NCBI GenBank assembly: GCA_002455255.1
Contig: DKKL01000057.1
Location: forward strand, 6,465 to 14,072
Reading direction: 5' to 3'
DNA: 7,608 bases
From: Candidatus Tepidiaquacellales bacterium UBA6667
GTDB lineage: Bacteria > Bacteroidota > Ignavibacteria > Tepidaquicellales > Tepidaquicellaceae
The position numbers and the translations under genes were made by a program. Shown here one piece after another: positions 1 to 5,427 of this stretch (position 1 is its first letter; every line of letters starts with the position of its first letter). Below the pieces are notes generated by a model. It was not told where the DNA came from and made no database searches. It saw nothing but the letters and a program-made list of their open reading frames with translations.

Positions 1-78
1 AAATTACTTATTAAATTCAGGAAATTAAAGGGATATAAATCGCAAAAAGTATGCTTAACTTACTCATTAAAGGTGTAA
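1..78 (+). CDS. Possible 3' end of an upstream gene (partial)
   Basis: The frame starting at base 1 stays open for 25 codons and stops with TAA at 76-78. It encodes a lysine-rich tail (KLLIKFRKLKGYKSQKV near its start) that would overlap the start of the FkbM gene by 28 bases. The other two plus frames close at 12-14 and 26-28, so an upstream gene could instead end at 28. The piece is too short to assign a family. A basic tail in a block of surface-glycan genes would suit a glycosyltransferase or similar enzyme, but that is a guess. Overlapping gene ends are common in this block, which makes the reading possible but not proven. Confidence 0.3.
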   Translation, partial: KLLIKFRKLKGYKSQKVCLTYSLKV

Positions 79-761
79 AGTTTTTTAAATTTGGTGGTTT
101 TAAATATTACTTCAAAGACATTTCATTAGCTTCTTATAATAATCTGTTTCAACTTAAAAACTCCGGTCTAAAGTTTAATACTATTATTGATATCGGGGCA
201 AACAGAGGTCAATTTGCTTATTGTTCACACATATTATATCCGGAAGCTGAAATTTATTCTTTTGAGCCGACTCCGACTGTTTATCAATTGTTAGTAAAAA
301 AAATGGAAGGTGTGAAAAATTTTAAATCATTTAACTTTGCTATGGGTAAAGAAGTTGGGGAGATAGATTTTATTGAATACGAAAACTCACTGATTAATTC
401 AGTTTATAAAAGTGTTGACTCAAAAATAGCAGGTACATATAAAGTTAAAGTTGAAACTTTAGATAATTTAGTATCAAAAAATGAAATTAAATTTTCAGGG
501 AGTAATTTGTTAAAGTTAGATGTTCAGGGATTTGAACTTGAAGTTTTGAAAGGAGCAGAAAAGATATTGGAAAAAATTGATTACATAATGATAGAAGTTT
601 CAATTAAAAAATATTACGAAAATATGATAATGTATGGTGAAGTTGATGAATTTCTTGTAAAAAGCGGATTTAGTCAGTTTAAAATTCTTGATTTGATGTT
701 TGATAAGCTGGAGATTACGCAGCTTGATATTTTATATAAGAGGAAAAATAAAGTTGAGTAA
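51..761 (+). CDS. FkbM-family SAM-dependent methyltransferase
   Basis: This 236-residue protein has the FkbM (Methyltransf_21) layout. About 45 leading residues precede the SAM-binding motif I, IIDIGANRGQ (45-54). FEPTP follows at 71-75 (end of the second strand with its acidic residue), then LLKLDVQGFELEVLKGAE (153-170), the strongest family signature, and IEVS at 181-184. The family transfers a methyl group from S-adenosylmethionine, often to a hydroxyl on a sugar or polyketide; the substrate here is unknown. The protein has no signal peptide or membrane span and should be cytosolic. The next gene is a glycosyltransferase whose start overlaps this stop by 8 bases, so a role in decorating a surface polysaccharide, O-antigen or glycan is the best inference. 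The ATG at 51 was chosen because the frame is closed shortly upstream and motif I then lies at the usual distance. No convincing Shine-Dalgarno site precedes it. Confidence 0.93.
   Translation: MLNLLIKGVKFFKFGGFKYYFKDISLASYNNLFQLKNSGLKFNTIIDIGANRGQFAYCSHILYPEAEIYSFEPTPTVYQLLVKKMEGVKNFKSFNFAMGKEVGEIDFIEYENSLINSVYKSVDSKIAGTYKVKVETLDNLVSKNEIKFSGSNLLKLDVQGFELEVLKGAEKILEKIDYIMIEVSIKKYYENMIMYGEVDEFLVKSGFSQFKILDLMFDKLEITQLDILYKRKNKVE
738..743 (+). promoter_or_regulatory. Candidate ribosome binding site for the glycosyltransferase
   Basis: AAGAGG lies ten bases before TTG at 754, inside the end of the FkbM gene. It supports TTG 754 as the start rather than the more distant ATG at 700, which has no comparable site and would force a 62-base overlap. 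Confidence 0.45.
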
Positions 762-1758
762 AAAAATATGCTTTTATGTAAACAGTGCTAAAGATAAAAA
801 AGTTTTTGAACTTCTCGACTATTACAGCAATGATATAAAAATTATGCGTGAGCTTGGTTATGAAGTGATAACTTGCAGCAATACAAATGAAATTCCTGAT
901 GATGTTGATTTGTTTTTTATTTGGTGGTGGACAAGTGGGATTATTGGATTAAGATATGCAAAAAAGAAAAAAAAACCGGCACTGATGATAGGGAATTTAC
1001 ATTACAGTGACCCTTCAACACAGGGATTTTTCCAAAGACCTTTTTACATAAGATGGTTTATAAAATATTGTCTTAGAAATTCTGATTTACAGATTGCAAC
1101 TTCAAAAATTGAGTTTGAAGATATTAAAAAACTTAACGCAAAAAATCCCGTATGGTTTTATCACTGTTTTGACTCAAGAAAATATATTTTTTCAGATTCA
1201 CCGAGAGAAAACTTTCTCTTTACATTAACACAGCTGACCAAAGTAAATATTGAACGGAAAAAAGTTTATGAAATTATAAAGGCATATCAGAAAATTAAAA
1301 ATGATTATCCCGGATTAAAACTAAAAATAGCCGGTGGAAAATCAGACAATGGATTTTCCGAACTTGAAAAATATGTGAATGATAATGATTTAACCGATGA
1401 TGTAATTTTTCTCGGAAGAGTTTCTGATGAAGAAAAAATTGATTTATACAGGAATTGCAAAATTTATATTCAACCGTCAGACTTTGAAGGATTTGGAATG
1501 GCAATTGCCGAAGCAATGCTTTGTGGTGCACCGGTTATAACAAGTCCTGCAGGTGCGATACCTGAAGTAGTAGGGGATAAAGCACTTCTCGTGAATGCGA
1601 ATAATATTGATGAAATTTCCGGTGCAATAAAAAAACTTCTTGATGATGATGAATTGTATAATAAGCTGCATATCGAAGGATATGAAAGAATTAAAAATCT
1701 TTTTTCATATGAAGAAAGAAAATTTAAAATTAAAAATATATTAGAACAATATATTTAA
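754..1758 (+). CDS. Glycosyltransferase, GT4-like (group 1)
   Basis: A retaining GT-B glycosyltransferase of 334 residues from TTG 754. The start was chosen because MSKKICFYVNS is a typical beginning (first beta strand of the N-terminal Rossmann half), AAGAGG lies upstream, and the overlap with the FkbM stop shrinks to 8 bases. An ATG at 700 would add 18 residues. The C-terminal half carries the family hallmarks: KIAGGK (near 191-196) and IFLGRVSDEEKIDLY (near 218-232), then the E-x7-E motif EGFGMAIAE (245-253), which binds the nucleotide-sugar donor, and then GAPVITSPAGAIPEVVGD. The N-terminal acceptor half includes an unusual WWW (57-59 in this numbering). There is no signal peptide; the enzyme is cytosolic or membrane-peripheral. 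Donor and acceptor cannot be read from sequence, but the adjacent methyltransferase suggests surface-glycan assembly. A nine-A run at 967-975 lies inside the gene. Confidence 0.92.
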   Translation: MSKKICFYVNSAKDKKVFELLDYYSNDIKIMRELGYEVITCSNTNEIPDDVDLFFIWWWTSGIIGLRYAKKKKKPALMIGNLHYSDPSTQGFFQRPFYIRWFIKYCLRNSDLQIATSKIEFEDIKKLNAKNPVWFYHCFDSRKYIFSDSPRENFLFTLTQLTKVNIERKKVYEIIKAYQKIKNDYPGLKLKIAGGKSDNGFSELEKYVNDNDLTDDVIFLGRVSDEEKIDLYRNCKIYIQPSDFEGFGMAIAEAMLCGAPVITSPAGAIPEVVGDKALLVNANNIDEISGAIKKLLDDDELYNKLHIEGYERIKNLFSYEERKFKIKNILEQYI

Positions 1759-1793
1759 TCATATTGATTATTGTTTTTTCCGATAGTTTTGCA
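1740..1793 (+). other. Apparent signal-peptide coding stretch ahead of the annotated M23 start
   Basis: Reading the M23 frame upstream of TTG 1764 gives, from ATT 1740, the residues IRTIYLIILIIVFSDSFA followed by N. This is a textbook Sec signal peptide: a positive residue, a ten-residue hydrophobic core, then S-F-A at positions -3 to -1 of a likely cleavage site after base 1793. Starting at TTG 1764 leaves only MIIVFSDSFA, which is too short and lacks the positive N-region. The frame is open back to the stop at 1731-1733 and contains no ATG, GTG or further TTG. The initiation codon is therefore unresolved: ATT at 1740, another rare codon, or a one-base frame change near 1732-1736. Confidence 0.5.
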
Positions 1794-2480
1794 AATGACA
1801 GAATAAAAGAACTTGCAGAACAATGGTCTGCAATTGACAGAAAAATTGTTTTAATGGAAAAGTTTGATAAGGAAGAATTCATTATAAGCATTGATAAACT
1901 AAGCAAAGAAATAAAGCAAAACTTCAAAGGTATAAAATATCTTGAGTATGAATACGTATTCCCATTAGCAAACTTTACAACGGTTACACACAGACAAAAC
2001 GGTGATGACTATGAGGTTGATAAATATGATTATTTTCAAGGAAGTGAAAGTTGGGGACATCCGGCTCACGATATAATGATATTAGATACCGATAAAAATT
2101 TACTTGATGATTCTACAGGTAAATTTGTTGACGTTGTTTCTATGAGTGGTGGTGTTGTGTTTGCAACTGATACCAGCTGGAGAGTGGGGTCAAGATTGCG
2201 TGGTGGTAAATTAGTGAAAATTTATGATGTTACTTATGACAGAATATTTTATTATTCACATTTGGACTCGGTTACAGTAAACCCGGGTGATATAGTAAAA
2301 CCGGGTGATAAAATAGGAACAGTCGGCAGAACAGGAAGGAGAACGATTTTACCCGAGGGGAAAACTCATCTTCATATTGCAATGCTGAAATTGGAAGATG
2401 GTTATCCTAAACCTGTTGAAATAATAAAATTAATTTTTAAAACTAAAGAAAAATATTTAAATGCCCGAAAAAATAAATAA
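1764..2480 (+). CDS. M23-family zinc metallopeptidase (LytM/lysostaphin-like), probably secreted
   Basis: The 238-residue product has the complete M23 active site: H99 and D103 in GHPAHD (first zinc ligands), H166 in YYSHLDS, and H202/H204 in THLHIAM (catalytic base and third ligand). The barrel core also shows GGVVFATD, VNPGDIVKPGDKIGTVGRTG and the LRGG segment. All key residues are present, so an active peptidoglycan-crosslink endopeptidase in the periplasm or envelope is expected. About 60 residues of non-catalytic, partly helical sequence precede the domain. TTG 1764 is the only conventional start, five bases after the glycosyltransferase stop, but it cuts through an apparent signal peptide. 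The real protein probably begins 8 or more codons upstream (see 1740-1793). No lipoprotein cysteine is present. The 3' end overlaps the next gene by 20 bases. Its position behind glycan genes fits an envelope role; the target bond is not determined. Confidence 0.9.
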   Translation: MIIVFSDSFANDRIKELAEQWSAIDRKIVLMEKFDKEEFIISIDKLSKEIKQNFKGIKYLEYEYVFPLANFTTVTHRQNGDDYEVDKYDYFQGSESWGHPAHDIMILDTDKNLLDDSTGKFVDVVSMSGGVVFATDTSWRVGSRLRGGKLVKIYDVTYDRIFYYSHLDSVTVNPGDIVKPGDKIGTVGRTGRRTILPEGKTHLHIAMLKLEDGYPKPVEIIKLIFKTKEKYLNARKNK

Positions 2481-3246
2481 ATATCTGATTTATACCTGGA
2501 ATGTAAACGGTATAAGAGCCGCAGAAAAAAAAGGTTTTCTTGATTGGTTTAAAAAATCAAAAGCGGATATAGTATGCCTGCAAGAGACAAAAGCACAGCC
2601 GGATCAGATTCCGGATAATATAAAAAATGTAAATGGTTATAAGACTTATTGGTTCTCAGCAGAAAAAAAAGGATATTCTTCTGTTGCTTTATTCTCTAAA
2701 TCAGAACCATTGAATGTTTACACCGGTTTTGGAAATCCTAAATTCGATTCAGAGGGTAGAGTAATTATTGGTGAATATGAAAAATTTGTTTTAGTGAATG
2801 TTTATTTTCCCAATGGAGGCAGAGGACCTGAAAGAGTGAAGTATAAACTGGATTTTTACGATGAATTGTTTTATTTCCTGAATAGAAAATTTAAAACTAA
2901 CAAAGGTATAATCGTAACCGGTGATTTCAATACCGCACATAAGGAAATAGACCTTGCTAAACCTGAACAGTGGAGCAAAGTATCGGGTTTTCTTAAAGAA
3001 GAAAGGGATTGGGTTGATAAAATTATTAATCTCGGATATACTGATGTATTCAGAAATTTTAATAAAAAAGAGGGACAATATACATATTGGGATCAGATAA
3101 GCAGAGCAAGAGAAAGAAACGAAGGTTGGAGAATAGATTATTTTATGGTTTCAAATAATATTTCAGATAAAGTAAAAGATTCAAAAATATATCCTGATGT
3201 TATGGGCAGTGATCATTGTCCCGTAAGCATAAAATTGGAAATCTGA
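2461..3246 (+). CDS. xth: Exodeoxyribonuclease III / AP endonuclease (ExoIII/ExoA type)
   Basis: The 261-residue protein is full length for the ExoIII/ExoA branch of the EEP nuclease superfamily. It repairs abasic sites in DNA by cleaving 5' of the lesion and can remove 3' blocking groups, acting in base excision repair in the cytosol. Visible motifs in order: TWNVNGIRA (12-20, metal/phosphate-binding Asn16), CLQETKAQ (39-46, metal ligand Glu42), VNVYFPNGG (112-120), VTGDFNTAH (152-160, Asp155 and Asn157), GWRIDYFMVS (222-231, Asp226) and GSDHCPV (249-255, the Asp251-His252 catalytic pair). Nothing essential is missing. The ATG at 2461 is the only sensible start; it overlaps the M23 stop by 20 bases and has no Shine-Dalgarno site, suggesting translational coupling. 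Its stop overlaps the next gene's ATG by one base (TGATG). The repair role has no evident link to the neighbours. Confidence 0.96.
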   Translation: MPEKINKYLIYTWNVNGIRAAEKKGFLDWFKKSKADIVCLQETKAQPDQIPDNIKNVNGYKTYWFSAEKKGYSSVALFSKSEPLNVYTGFGNPKFDSEGRVIIGEYEKFVLVNVYFPNGGRGPERVKYKLDFYDELFYFLNRKFKTNKGIIVTGDFNTAHKEIDLAKPEQWSKVSGFLKEERDWVDKIINLGYTDVFRNFNKKEGQYTYWDQISRARERNEGWRIDYFMVSNNISDKVKDSKIYPDVMGSDHCPVSIKLEI

Positions 3247-4268
3247 TGAAAGGCATTATACTAAAGAAGACCGGGAAACTTTCAGAACTGAAAGAGAATA
3301 TTTCAATTGAAGAATTTTCCGCAAATGAATTAAGCGATGATGAAGTTATAGTAAAGGTTGTGAACTCATCATTAAATCACAGAGATATATGGATAACACA
3401 GGGTTTATATGGTGGTATAAAGCTAAACTGTGTATTAGGCTCTGATTGCTCAGGTGTTATTTCGGATAAAGGAAAAAACTGTAATCGATTTCAAACAGGT
3501 GATGAAGTGATTATCAATCCGTCATTAAACTGGGGAGATAACAACTCTCATCAGATTGAAAAAGGTTATAGAATTTTGGGTATGCCTAATAATGGCACAT
3601 TTGCTGACTATGTTATTATTTCTGAAAAAAATATTTACCGAAAACCTGACTATTTAACATTCGAAGAAGCATCTGCTTTACCTCTTGCCGGGATGACTGC
3701 TTTCCGTGCATCAGTTTTAAAACCGAAGATAAATTCTAACAGCAACGTTTTGATTACTGGTATTGGAGGTGGAGTTGCAAATTTATCTCTTATGTTTGTA
3801 AAAACTTTGACTGATAATATATTCATTACATCAGGTGATGATATGAAAATTGAAAAAGCTATCAGTTATGGTGTGAAAGCAGGAGTTAATTATAAAAAAG
3901 AAAACTGGTTAGAAAATTTGTCGGAAGTTACGAATGGAAAAATAGACGTAGTGATAGACGGAACAGGTGGAAATTTATTAAACTCAATTATTAATAAAAT
4001 TTCTTACGGCGGACAAGTAATATCTTATGGAGCAACACTTGGAGATATCTCTTCTTTTAATATGAATAAGTTTTTTTGGAAACAACTTACGTTTATGGGA
4101 ACTACAATGAGTTCAGATTCTGAATTTATCGAAATGATAAAGTATTGTGAAAAGTTTAATTTAAAACCTGTTATAGATTCTGTTTATAACTTTGAGGATT
4201 ATTTAGAAGCGTTCAAAAAAATGGCAGAAGGCAAGCAATTCGGAAAAATAATTTTAAAAAATAATTAA
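3246..4268 (+). CDS. Medium-chain dehydrogenase/reductase, zinc-independent type
   Basis: A 340-residue NAD(P)H-dependent oxidoreductase of the MDR superfamily. The GroES-like half contains NHRDIW (44-49), GSDCSGVI (65-72) and GDEVIINPSLNWGD (85-98), followed by GTFADYVIISEKNIYRKP and the linker SALPLAGMTAFRA. The Rossmann half has TGIGGGVA (171-178) as its dinucleotide-binding loop and VDVVIDGTGG-like strand sequence (DVVIDGTGG, 234-242). The catalytic zinc cysteine of alcohol dehydrogenases is replaced by Asn44 and the four-cysteine structural zinc lobe is absent, so despite family names such as 'zinc-binding dehydrogenase' it probably works without zinc, like quinone oxidoreductases. The substrate is unknown. 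ATG 3246 was chosen because its A is the last base of the xth stop (TGATG). A start at 3216 would add ten residues and deepen the overlap without benefit. The stop shares TTAA with the convergent gene. Confidence 0.92.
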   Translation: MKGIILKKTGKLSELKENISIEEFSANELSDDEVIVKVVNSSLNHRDIWITQGLYGGIKLNCVLGSDCSGVISDKGKNCNRFQTGDEVIINPSLNWGDNNSHQIEKGYRILGMPNNGTFADYVIISEKNIYRKPDYLTFEEASALPLAGMTAFRASVLKPKINSNSNVLITGIGGGVANLSLMFVKTLTDNIFITSGDDMKIEKAISYGVKAGVNYKKENWLENLSEVTNGKIDVVIDGTGGNLLNSIINKISYGGQVISYGATLGDISSFNMNKFFWKQLTFMGTTMSSDSEFIEMIKYCEKFNLKPVIDSVYNFEDYLEAFKKMAEGKQFGKIILKNN

Positions 4269-4274
4269 TTATTT
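4259..4274. repeat. 16-base perfect palindrome over two convergent stop codons
   Basis: AAATAATTAATTATTT is its own reverse complement and is centred on the TTAA at 4265-4268 that supplies both stop codons, one on each strand. It is all A/T, so as RNA the hairpin would be weak, and it may simply reflect back-to-back TAA codons in AT-rich DNA. It is the only candidate for separating the two convergent units, since no intergenic space exists. Confidence 0.5.
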
Positions 4275-4822
4275 CTCATTTCATCAAGTTTTTTCTTTAC
4301 TTCATTTAACTCTTTATCTATATCTTTGAATTCTTTTTCAAATTCCTCTGATTGAGTATAATCTAATGTAGGCTCAGAGATTTGAATACTTTTTTGCGAT
4401 GAGGTTTTTTTGTTTTTATAAACATCAATAAATGTCTTCACTCCGGAGACTATTCCTTTGTATGTAGTAATAGTATCCATTACCGAAGGTTCTACACTTT
4501 TTCTTATTTTTTGTTCAAACTCCACTATATCATCAACAGCACCGTCTAATTTTTTAATTGAACCATTAACAACATCCATATTATCATCTATTTTTGTTGC
4601 AATACTGTTTGCAGTTTCAACAAATGAGTTATATTTATCAATTACAGGATTTAATTTTTCTTTATAATCTTTAAGATTTTTGTTTAATTCTTCTATTTTT
4701 TCTGTAATTAGTTTACCGGCTTTAATCAAGCTGACAAGTATAATTATTATGCAAACAAATAAAAGTAAAACAATAACATTAATCCCTATTTGTGTATATT
4801 CTAAAAAATCTGTGCTTCCCAT
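4265..4822 (-). CDS. DUF948-like membrane-anchored coiled-coil protein
   Basis: A 185-residue protein with a short N-terminus, one strongly hydrophobic span at about 12-33 (IGINVIVLLLFVCIIIILVSL), then a long, charged, probably helical region (about 36-135) with heptad-like spacing. An acidic/basic C-terminal helix (about 157-183) is separated by a Ser/Thr/Gln-rich linker. The short anchor plus apolipoprotein- or chemoreceptor-like helix resembles DUF948 (YtxG-type) proteins; this is recognition by layout, not by a hard motif. It should sit in the inner membrane with its helix in the cytosol or periplasm. It lies downstream of the YtxH-domain gene in the same direction, 47 bases apart, and the pair matches the YtxG/YtxH pairing known from Bacillus. 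A terminator-like hairpin lies 14 bases before its ATG and no Shine-Dalgarno site is seen. Its stop overlaps the convergent dehydrogenase stop. The molecular function is unknown. Confidence 0.82.
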   Translation of the reverse strand: MGSTDFLEYTQIGINVIVLLLFVCIIIILVSLIKAGKLITEKIEELNKNLKDYKEKLNPVIDKYNSFVETANSIATKIDDNMDVVNGSIKKLDGAVDDIVEFEQKIRKSVEPSVMDTITTYKGIVSGVKTFIDVYKNKKTSSQKSIQISEPTLDYTQSEEFEKEFKDIDKELNEVKKKLDEMRNN

Positions 4823-4836
4823 AATTTAATGATTAA

Positions 4837-4860
4837 AACCCCTGACTTTCATCAGGGGTT
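4837..4860 (-). terminator. Terminator-like hairpin between the YtxH and DUF948-like genes
   Basis: A perfect nine-base stem, AACCCCTGA (4837-4845) with TCAGGGGTT (4852-4860), closes a six-base loop. Read on the minus strand it ends in GGGGTTTTAATC, giving a short U run, so it should act as an intrinsic terminator or attenuator after the YtxH gene. On the plus strand no T run follows. Four consecutive G-C pairs make it the most stable small stem noticed in this AT-rich window. Only 14 bases separate it from the next start codon. Confidence 0.72.
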
Positions 4861-4869
4861 ATGATAGAT

Positions 4870-5286
4870 TTAAGATTTATTTTTTTCATCTTTGTAAGAT
4901 TCTACACCGGCATTAAAAGCATCTTTTATTCTTGATGCTTCAACAGACACTTTTTCTTTTGCTGTTGAAATAGAATCTGAAGCTTTTTCTTTTGCATCAG
5001 TTAATATTTTATTTGCATCGGTGATGAGCGTATTTGCTTTTTCTTTTGCATCACTTATCAATTTCTCAGATCTTTTTTTTCCTTCATTGATAAGATTTGT
5101 TGCTTTTTCTTTTGCAATATCCATAAACTCAGATGTATCATCTATGAATTCATCTTTTTTATGTTTTATATCCGCTCTTAGTTCTTTTCCGCTTTTAGGT
5201 GCATATAATAAAGCAATTACACTGCCAATTACGCCACCTGCAAGCATTCCAAGTAAGAATCCTTTTGCTGATTTATTGTCTTCCAT
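4870..5286 (-). CDS. YtxH-domain membrane protein with LEA-like helical repeats
   Basis: The 138-residue protein starts with the YtxH domain: a glycine-rich membrane segment at about 9-28 (GFLLGMLAGGVIGSVIALLY) followed by the hallmark APKSGKELR (29-37). The rest (about 38-135) is a continuous, highly charged, alanine/lysine-rich helix in which AKEK recurs at 58-61, 80-83, 98-101 and 109-112. The spacings are 22, 18 and 11 residues, similar to the 11-residue periodicity of group 3 LEA proteins. YtxH proteins are small membrane-associated proteins, some stress-induced, with no known enzymatic activity; a role in membrane or envelope stress is inferred. The start is secure because AAAGGAGAT precedes ATG 5286 at good spacing. 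The gene lies 141 bases after lpdA, behind a hairpin and a large dyad, so it may have its own promoter. It precedes the DUF948-like gene. Confidence 0.9.
   Translation of the reverse strand: MEDNKSAKGFLLGMLAGGVIGSVIALLYAPKSGKELRADIKHKKDEFIDDTSEFMDIAKEKATNLINEGKKRSEKLISDAKEKANTLITDANKILTDAKEKASDSISTAKEKVSVEASRIKDAFNAGVESYKDEKNKS
4951..5115 (-). repeat. Degenerate in-frame repeats encoding AKEK units
   Basis: Inside the YtxH gene the same DNA recurs: an identical 18-base segment (GCTTTTTCTTTTGCATCA as written on the plus strand) lies at 4982-4999 and 5036-5053. A 15-base match lies at 5102-5116 and a shorter match near 4951-4962. The offsets are 54, 66 and 33 bases, all multiples of three, so the repeats stay in frame and build the helical AKEK pattern. 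They look like internal duplication of a helix unit. Confidence 0.7.
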
Positions 5287-5291
5287 TTTTT

Positions 5292-5300
5292 ATCTCCTTT
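5292..5300 (-). promoter_or_regulatory. Strong Shine-Dalgarno site for the YtxH gene
   Basis: The minus strand reads AAAGGAGAT, then five A/T bases before ATG at 5286. It is a near-perfect anti-16S match and the only such site in the window; most other starts here have none. It suggests this small protein is made at a high level. Confidence 0.85.
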
Positions 5301-5313
5301 TATGTTATTTGTT

Positions 5314-5359
5314 ATCAATTTTTGTTCATATATTTCTAAAAATATGAACAATAATTGAT
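5314..5359. repeat. Large inverted repeat upstream of the YtxH gene
   Basis: The arms ATCAATTTTTGTTCATAT (5314-5331) and ATATGAACAATAATTGAT (5342-5359) are complementary at 17 of 18 positions (one T/T mismatch, 5321 against 5352) around a ten-base spacer. It lies 13 bases upstream of the Shine-Dalgarno site on the minus strand. Neither side is followed by a T run, so it does not look like a terminator. It could be an operator for a dimeric regulator or a 5' leader hairpin of the YtxH transcript. The TTGTTCATAT / ATATGAACAA core (ten bases each) is perfect. Confidence 0.75.
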
Positions 5360-5392
5360 TTAATTAATGATATTTAAATTTATATAGATAAA

Positions 5393-5421
5393 GAGATTAT
5401 ATCAATTGATTTTATAATCTC
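5393..5421 (-). terminator. Possible terminator after lpdA
   Basis: GAGATTATA (5393-5401) and TATAATCTC (5413-5421) form a perfect nine-base stem with an 11-base loop, starting seven bases after the lpdA stop codon. On the minus strand it is followed by TTTATCTATAT, a poor U tract, and the stem is mostly A-U. It is therefore a weak intrinsic terminator at best, possibly allowing read-through into the YtxH gene. Confidence 0.5.
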
Positions 5422-5427
5422 ATTTAA

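Noticed and set aside
700..753. ATG 700 as the glycosyltransferase start
   Set aside because: It would overlap the FkbM gene by 62 bases and add residues not typical of the family; TTG 754 has a candidate ribosome binding site and gives a normal N-terminus.
1295..1927. Three minus-strand frames of 64-78 codons under the glycosyltransferase and M23 genes
   Set aside because: They overlap well-supported coding sequence, are His/Phe/Ile-rich shadows, and have no start signals.
2521..2672. A 14-base direct repeat (GCAGAAAAAAAAGG at 2521-2534 and 2659-2672) inside xth
   Set aside because: Both copies encode AEKKG in conserved coding context; in AT-rich DNA this is explained by lysine codons.
2791..3078. 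95-codon minus-strand frame within xth
   Set aside because: It overlaps conserved ExoIII motifs on the other strand and has no independent features.
4837..4860. The G-C-rich hairpin as part of a small RNA or tRNA
   Set aside because: It is a single nine-base stem with no cloverleaf or other arms; position and the trailing T run fit a terminator better.
5021..5347. 108-codon plus-strand frame opposite the YtxH gene
   Set aside because: It is a Phe/Ser-rich shadow of the repeated AKEK codons; the YtxH frame has a hallmark domain and a strong ribosome binding site.
5360..5392. A -35/-10 promoter for the YtxH gene in the A/T-rich stretch
   Set aside because: Many TATAAA-like strings occur by chance in this composition and none has a convincing partner box at proper spacing.
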